A stretch of DNA of 55,176 nt from Paenisporosarcina indica (GTDB lineage Bacteria > Bacillota > Bacilli > Bacillales_A > Planococcaceae), in assembly GCF_001939075.1 (NCBI RefSeq), contig NZ_MPTA01000009.1, positions 1 to 55,176 of the forward strand, in the 5' to 3' direction. The notes under the pieces were generated by a model. The model was not told the DNA's origin. It searched no databases and saw nothing but the letters and a program-made list of their open reading frames with translations. How positions within the stretch are numbered: the stretch's first letter is position 1; each line of letters starts with the position of its first letter. Below, in pieces: positions 50,624 to 55,176 of the stretch. The position numbers and the translations under genes are program-made.

Positions 50624-53043
50624 ACTACTAATTTATCCACGTTTTCTTTATATATTCGATATTCATTTTGGTTGGTTTTCTTGGCTTCATACATGGCTTC
50701 ATCTGCAAATTTCATCAGTTGTTTTTTATCAACTGAATGATCCGGATAAAAGGAAATCCCAATCCCTGCACCCATGAAAATTTCACTGTTATTAACGTAG
50801 AAGGGATCTAATAATGAATTCAAGATGCGTTCCGCAACAACTTCTGCCACGTCCTCCGATTCAATTTCCGGTAAAACGATCCCGATTTCATCGCCTCCTA
50901 GCCTTGCGACTGTATCCGTTTGACGAACACTAGCTTGAGTCCTTTTCGACATCTCCTTGATTACCGCGTCTCCCGCATCATGCCCAAAAGTGTCATTAAT
51001 TTGCTTAAACTTACGTCCATCTAGCATCATTACAGCGACTTTCTTTTTGGAACGATTTGCTTGAAGAATTGCCGTGTTTAATCTTTCATCAAATGTTCTA
51101 CGGTTAGGCAAACCGGTTAAATAATCATAAAACGCCATTTTAGCTAATTCTTCACGAGTTCTTTTTCGCTCAGTAATATCTCGTGCAATGGTTACTAATT
51201 GCTTCACAACTCCATTCTCTACTACAGGAGTTGTTGTAGCTTCCATCCAGATATAATGTCCTTTTTTATGACGAACTTTTAGTTCGTAGGGAGCTGGTTT
51301 ACCACCACCCTTGAGACGCTTAAATCCTTTTTCTAAAGTAGGGATATTAACAGGATGAATATATGCTGTAAGTGGTTGACCAACGTATTCAGAATAAGTG
51401 TAACCAAGAATGCTTTCATTTGATGGTGAAACATATTCAACAATACCTGACGGGTTGATTAAATGAATAATATCAAATACATTTTCAGTTATTAGTTTAT
51501 ACTTCTCTTGGCTATCCTGCAGTTCCTGATCAACTTTTTTGAGAACTGAAATATCTTTATAAAAAGCAGTAGCCCCAACGACTAATCCATTCTCATCTTT
51601 TACAGGTGTGTACGAAGCAATAATGTCCAAGTTTTCTCCACTCTTCGCCGTCCTTATTGTTTCATGTGAAATTATCGTTTCTCCCTTTCGAATTTTCGCA
51701 TCAATTTCTTTTATTTCATGCCTCAAGCTCGGTGGAATAATTAAATCCATATTATTAGTCACTTCTTTTTCACTATAGCCAAACGTTTTTTCAAATGCAG
51801 GGTTTACTTTTAAGATTTGTCCGTCAGAAAAGTAGAAGATCGGATCAATGGTATAATTCCAGAAAATCTCCAACTCTTCTTTTGTCCGATTTATATCGGT
51901 TACGTCTTTCGCCAACCCGTATATTCCCGTAACTTGATTATTTATGATAATAGGGATACTCATAACAAAAAGTTCAACTCGATGGCCATCTTTGTGAAGT
52001 AATGCAACTTCATAACTTTCGCTTTTCTTATCCCGTATTGTTTTATCAAAGTGATAAAGTGTTTTTCCTACATGTTCTGGTGCCATCATTGAAACGAAGG
52101 ACGTTCCTAAGAACTCCTCCTTGGAAAAACCAGAAATTAATTCTACTCCATCATTTCCACTCGTGAGATTCCCCTCCAAGTCATAGGAAAAGATGGCATC
52201 AGGATGGTTTTCAAACAATGATTTGTACCTTTGTTCACTCTCGAGTAAAAGATGACCAATTTTATTCTTTTCTGTTATATCACTAGCGATGCCATAAATC
52301 CCAACGATATTTCCATCTACAATAATTGGAACATTTTTAACAAGCAATTGAACTAGTTGTCCATTTTTATTTCTGATCCAAGTCTCATACTCTTCCTTTC
52401 TGCCCTTTAAAGCATTCATGAAATGAGACATGACTTCCTCTTTCTTTTCTTCTAATATTAGGTGAAGAAATGTGGAACCAATCAATTCATTCTCATGGAA
52501 GGCAGAAATTTTCGTAAAGGCCTTATTTATATGTATAAATTTACCTTGTAAATCCATTTCATATACTGCATCATCATTATGTTCTACCAGGGAATTCAAT
52601 CGCTTTTGATTCATTTCCAAATTTCTCTTTGTTTCCTTTAGTTCCCGTTCTTTACAATTTCTTTCCGTAATATCTCTTACGATCGCCAAAATATATTTGC
52701 ATTGACCATTCTCTGTCAAAATAGGGTTGAGAGATGCCTCTGCTACAAATTCTCCATTTTCAGATTCAAGTATTTGGATAAAATCAACCGACTTCTTGGT
52801 TGCTTGTACCTGCTGGTATTTAGGAATCAATACTTTGGCAAGTTCATCCGGTAGCTTTTCCTCTATTAAACTTCCTATTATATCTCCATCGAATTTTAAA
52901 ACCTTCATGGCTGACGAATTAACATATACATAGCGGAATGATTTCTCGTCTGTCTCCATCAAGAAAATCAAATCCTTTAAGTAATCAAATATATTTGTGG
53001 ATGCTAAAAGATCATGTCCTGTTTTATTTAAAAAACTCTTCAT
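50614..53043 (-). CDS. Five-PAS-domain GGDEF protein, probable diguanylate cyclase
   Basis: A soluble 809-residue sensor with about five PAS domains (17-126, 144-262, 271-388, 392-512, 520-640), several ended by DITE/DVTD linkers, and a C-terminal GGDEF domain (645-805). The active loop is GGDEI instead of GGDEF. The metal-binding region reads LDGRKFKQIND, keeping the first Asp but with Arg at the second DxD position. The RxxD inhibitory site (RQTD) is present. There is no EAL domain or membrane segment. The ATG at 53043 follows AAAGGAGAG. It has no counterpart between yaaO and tmk in B. subtilis, so it is an insertion. Confidence 0.9.
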   Translation of the reverse strand: MKSFLNKTGHDLLASTNIFDYLKDLIFLMETDEKSFRYVYVNSSAMKVLKFDGDIIGSLIEEKLPDELAKVLIPKYQQVQATKKSVDFIQILESENGEFVAEASLNPILTENGQCKYILAIVRDITERNCKERELKETKRNLEMNQKRLNSLVEHNDDAVYEMDLQGKFIHINKAFTKISAFHENELIGSTFLHLILEEKKEEVMSHFMNALKGRKEEYETWIRNKNGQLVQLLVKNVPIIVDGNIVGIYGIASDITEKNKIGHLLLESEQRYKSLFENHPDAIFSYDLEGNLTSGNDGVELISGFSKEEFLGTSFVSMMAPEHVGKTLYHFDKTIRDKKSESYEVALLHKDGHRVELFVMSIPIIINNQVTGIYGLAKDVTDINRTKEELEIFWNYTIDPIFYFSDGQILKVNPAFEKTFGYSEKEVTNNMDLIIPPSLRHEIKEIDAKIRKGETIISHETIRTAKSGENLDIIASYTPVKDENGLVVGATAFYKDISVLKKVDQELQDSQEKYKLITENVFDIIHLINPSGIVEYVSPSNESILGYTYSEYVGQPLTAYIHPVNIPTLEKGFKRLKGGGKPAPYELKVRHKKGHYIWMEATTTPVVENGVVKQLVTIARDITERKRTREELAKMAFYDYLTGLPNRRTFDERLNTAILQANRSKKKVAVMMLDGRKFKQINDTFGHDAGDAVIKEMSKRTQASVRQTDTVARLGGDEIGIVLPEIESEDVAEVVAERILNSLLDPFYVNNSEIFMGAGIGISFYPDHSVDKKQLMKFADEAMYEAKKTNQNEYRIYKENVDKLVVPE

Positions 53044-53221
53044 AATCATCTCTCCTTTCATTGTAGATTCTTGGTTTCAGTAGTATACGAAAAAAATATT
53101 TTCCCATTTCTTATTTGTTCATATTAAGAGGCAGGATAAGCACGAGCTAACTAATAAAGTAATTTGTAAAGGGTTCTATTCGAAAGTGAATTACTTCGCT
53201 TTTTGACCAATGATAACACAA

Positions 53222-53256
53222 AATAGCCCACACTCCGTACGAGAATGTGAGCTGTT
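53222..53256 (-). terminator. Terminator of yaaO
   Basis: An imperfect hairpin (AGCCCACA...TGTGAGCT with inner TC/GA and GTAC pairs) follows the yaaO stop and ends in ATTTTG on the minus strand. Confidence 0.65.
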
Positions 53257-53270
53257 ATTATATTTACTAT

Positions 53271-54707
53271 TTATGATTGATTATGTTCTTCATCCTGTAA
53301 GACAAGCAACAGTTTACGACTTAAGTCATGTTCACCTTGAATCGTGGCACCACTTGCTAAATAATCGGCAAGCATTTTCAACTTGTTGGTTGAAATGAGC
53401 TCTCCACGAACAAATAATGGAATGCCTGGTGGGTATGGAACCACACTTCCTGCACAAATTCGTCCAGCTGCCTTTGTATATAATAGCCATTCATTCTTTG
53501 CTAGCCCTAAGTCTTTATAAGGAACGGCTAAAGTTGAAAGAGCCTGTAAATCATGTGAATAATCGATATCCACTTTATTTCTTGGTAGTTTTGTGCATTT
53601 TTCAACTGCGGATTTTATTTTCATTCGAATTTCAGCAAACGGGAATTGATGTTTTGCCTTTAAAAGCGGTAATATTAATAACACTTGTTCATTATCCGCA
53701 AGTTCCACATAGATCCCTTGATGCTCCAGTTGTTGTTGTAAAGAGTACCCAGTAAATCCATGAACTCGAAAAAGTAATTTTAAAGGATCATCTACTTCTA
53801 TTACCTCAAGATGAGTAATTGTTTTTAAACTCACGACGAATTGCCTACGCTTATTGTTGAATAACTGATAATCTTCATGTACATATGAGCTAATATATTG
53901 TCTTGCATCATCTAGTGAGGCAAGTAATAAATAAGATGGACTGCTAGATTGCAGCATTCTTAAATATCGATTGATTTTCTCGTTAGAAACCCGGTGTGAA
54001 TTGATATGTAAATATGAACCCATCGTTAAAGCCGGCAACGTTTTATGTGCAGATTGAACAACCACATCAGCACCCAACTTTAGGGCAGCTGTGGGAAATT
54101 CACCTTTAGCTACAAAATGTGCACCATGTGCTTCATCCACAAGTACAGGCAAGTCTTTCGAATGTGCTAGGTCAATAACTTCATTCATATTTGGATTAAT
54201 AACTCCATAATAGGTAGGATGAGTTAATATCAGTGCTTTTGCTTTTGGATAAGAGTTAATTGCGGCCTTGATCGTATGGATACTAACATGTGTAGGCGTA
54301 TGGGTTTGTTCATCCCATTCCGGGGTTAAAAACACCGGATGCACACCAACTAACTCTAGAGCATGAAATACGGACTTATGTGCATTACGTTGCACAAGTA
54401 CTGTATCTCCTTCGTTACAAGTTGCATACACCATCGCTAAATTCCCTACAGTAGAACCGTTCACCAAAAAATAACTCTGCATCGCACCATAAGTTTTTGC
54501 TAACAAATCTTGTGCCTCTTTTATTATATCTTCCGGGTGATGGTAATCATCAAGTCCTGCCAGCTCTGTATAATCAAACTTCATTACATCCTTGAACGCA
54601 CGTGGCATTTCAGACAAAGTGCCATGTTTATGACCTGGTACATGAAACGAAGTATTTTGTTTTTCATAAAAACGCTGCATTGCTTCTACAATTGGTCGTT
54701 TACTCAT
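53271..54707 (-). CDS. yaaO: Orn/Lys/Arg decarboxylase family PLP enzyme (YaaO)
   Basis: A 478-residue fold-type I decarboxylase-like protein. The PLP lysine is in SAHKTLPALTMGS (near residue 221), HGAHF binds the cofactor ring, and TSFHVPGHKHG near 19-29 is the family N-terminal signature. B. subtilis YaaO is a paralogue of the arginine decarboxylase SpeA; the amino acid used here cannot be told. The ATG follows GAGGGAG. It lies just downstream of the 5S-like segment, as in B. subtilis, but csfB, xpaC and yaaN are missing from between. Confidence 0.9.
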   Translation of the reverse strand: MSKRPIVEAMQRFYEKQNTSFHVPGHKHGTLSEMPRAFKDVMKFDYTELAGLDDYHHPEDIIKEAQDLLAKTYGAMQSYFLVNGSTVGNLAMVYATCNEGDTVLVQRNAHKSVFHALELVGVHPVFLTPEWDEQTHTPTHVSIHTIKAAINSYPKAKALILTHPTYYGVINPNMNEVIDLAHSKDLPVLVDEAHGAHFVAKGEFPTAALKLGADVVVQSAHKTLPALTMGSYLHINSHRVSNEKINRYLRMLQSSSPSYLLLASLDDARQYISSYVHEDYQLFNNKRRQFVVSLKTITHLEVIEVDDPLKLLFRVHGFTGYSLQQQLEHQGIYVELADNEQVLLILPLLKAKHQFPFAEIRMKIKSAVEKCTKLPRNKVDIDYSHDLQALSTLAVPYKDLGLAKNEWLLYTKAAGRICAGSVVPYPPGIPLFVRGELISTNKLKMLADYLASGATIQGEHDLSRKLLLVLQDEEHNQS

Positions 54708-54833
54708 TTGCTACTCCCTCAACTATTAATTTAAGTTTATTATACAGTAATGTGACATGCATTTTATGAGCTAATCCAAAATGATGAGTCTTGCTTTTTT
54801 TAGGCTATGTTAAAGAATGTTGTTGATGTTGAA

Positions 54834-54890
54834 TAAAAAACGAGAGAATACATTCCACAAGTGTTTGGTTTTCATACTTGTGTGCTCTCA
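54834..54890 (-). terminator. Terminator downstream of the 5S-like segment
   Basis: GAGAG/CTCTC and CACAAGT/ACTTGTG pairs form a long interrupted hairpin followed on the minus strand by GTTTTTTATT. It would end an rRNA operon entering from the right edge. Confidence 0.75.
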
Positions 54891-54939
54891 TTTAAAACTG
54901 CATTAACCGACAACCCTAAAGGTATCGGTTTTCTATTTT

Positions 54940-55014
54940 CCTAGCGACGTCCTACGCACGCAAGGGGAAACCCCCAACTACCCATCGGCACACGAGCTTA
55001 ACTTCCGTGTTCGG
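54940..55014 (-). rRNA. 5S rRNA 3' portion, truncated or pseudogene
   Basis: Read on the minus strand, about 75 bases match the 3' two thirds of a Bacillales 5S rRNA: GAACACGGAAGTTAAGC, GCCGATGG, GGGGGTTTCCCC and GTAGGACGTCGC are all present. The 5' part is not there: upstream of CCGAACACGG the usual GGTCACACCCGTTCCCATA is replaced by unrelated sequence. Without it the terminal helix cannot form. It may be a real broken copy or an assembly junction. Confidence 0.7.
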
Positions 55015-55176
55015 GCTACGAAAGACGATGAACGGCAGATTTCTTCGTCAACCGCAGGTCTTCGATTCTCGCGTATGAGATACGCTCCGAGTCTCTTCCC
55101 TTTGTTTCCTCGAACTCTTTGTTCCTCCTCTTTCTCGCACACCTCCTATTAAAGAAACAACAAAACAACAATGAAC

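Larger units (their letters stand above)
54708..55176. other. Right-edge region between yaaO and the window end
   Basis: From left to right it holds the yaaO leader (about 130 bp), a terminator hairpin (54834-54890), a 5S-like segment (54940-55014) and 160 bp of other sequence that includes the hairpin GCGTATGAGATACGC (55071-55085). No protein gene is supported. Confidence 0.6.

Noticed and set aside
55071-55085. Right-edge hairpin as a tRNA gene
   Set aside because: GCGTATGAGATACGC is a simple 6-bp stem with a 3-nt loop; there is no cloverleaf around it.

Overview
The window is a block of core chromosome from a spore-forming, low-GC Gram-positive bacterium of the order Bacillales. Protein wording and codon use look most like the Planococcaceae/Caryophanaceae group (Sporosarcina, Paenisporosarcina and relatives), but the genus is inferred and not proven. 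Spore formation is shown by spoIIE, spoVT, spoVG, yabP, yabQ, sspF and fin. Gene order follows the origin-proximal lysS-to-yaaO block of Bacillus subtilis, inverted in this window. Nearly every gene is on the minus strand; only abrB and two tRNA genes are on the plus strand.

Layout from the left: tandem rRNA-type promoters firing off the left edge (1-150); lysS and dusB; a small HTH gene overlapping the folate/PABA operon folK-folB-folP-pabC-pabA-pabB; cysK; a membrane-anchored parvulin, hslO and coaX; ftsH, hpt, tilS and spoIIE; a small accessory spot with divergent tRNA-Met and tRNA-Glu, a dispersed repeat and a DinB-like gene (18.4-19.5 kb); an S1-domain gene, divIC, yabQ, yabP, rqcP, yabN/mazG, a flippase, spoVT and mfd; fin, pth, ctc, prs, glmU and spoVG; an 880-bp decayed intergenic region (34.3-35.2 kb); ridA, purR, ispE, sspF, veg, rsmA, rnmV, yabE, tatD and metS; abrB; rsmI, yazA, yabB, yabA, ricT, holB, darA and tmk; an inserted five-PAS GGDEF gene; yaaO; and a truncated 5S rRNA-like segment at the right edge. 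Ribosomal RNA signals at both edges suggest the block lies between two rRNA operons.

The genes support translation and tRNA handling (lysS, metS, tilS, pth, rsmA, rsmI, rnmV, rqcP, ctc, both tRNAs), folate and cysteine synthesis, nucleotide and cell-wall precursors (hpt, prs, purR, tmk, glmU, ispE), replication and repair (holB, yabA, mfd), division (divIC) and the entry into and execution of sporulation. Stage-specific regulation can be read directly: two Spo0A boxes at abrB, a sigma-H promoter at spoVG, a sigma-E-type promoter at yabP, sigma-G promoters at spoVT and sspF, and a sigma-B promoter at ctc.

No phage, CRISPR array, insertion sequence or defence island is visible, and I found no convincing new multi-gene system. 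The items most worth checking are: an intergenic repeat family with conserved ends and interchangeable internal hairpins; three promoters whose -35 boxes lie inside the upstream gene's terminator; a terminator-like hairpin ending 3 nt before tRNA-Glu; loss of yabG with a possible remnant in its place; a decayed small gene beside spoVG; a 64-nt structured element before yabP; the broken 5S; and the PAS-GGDEF insertion.
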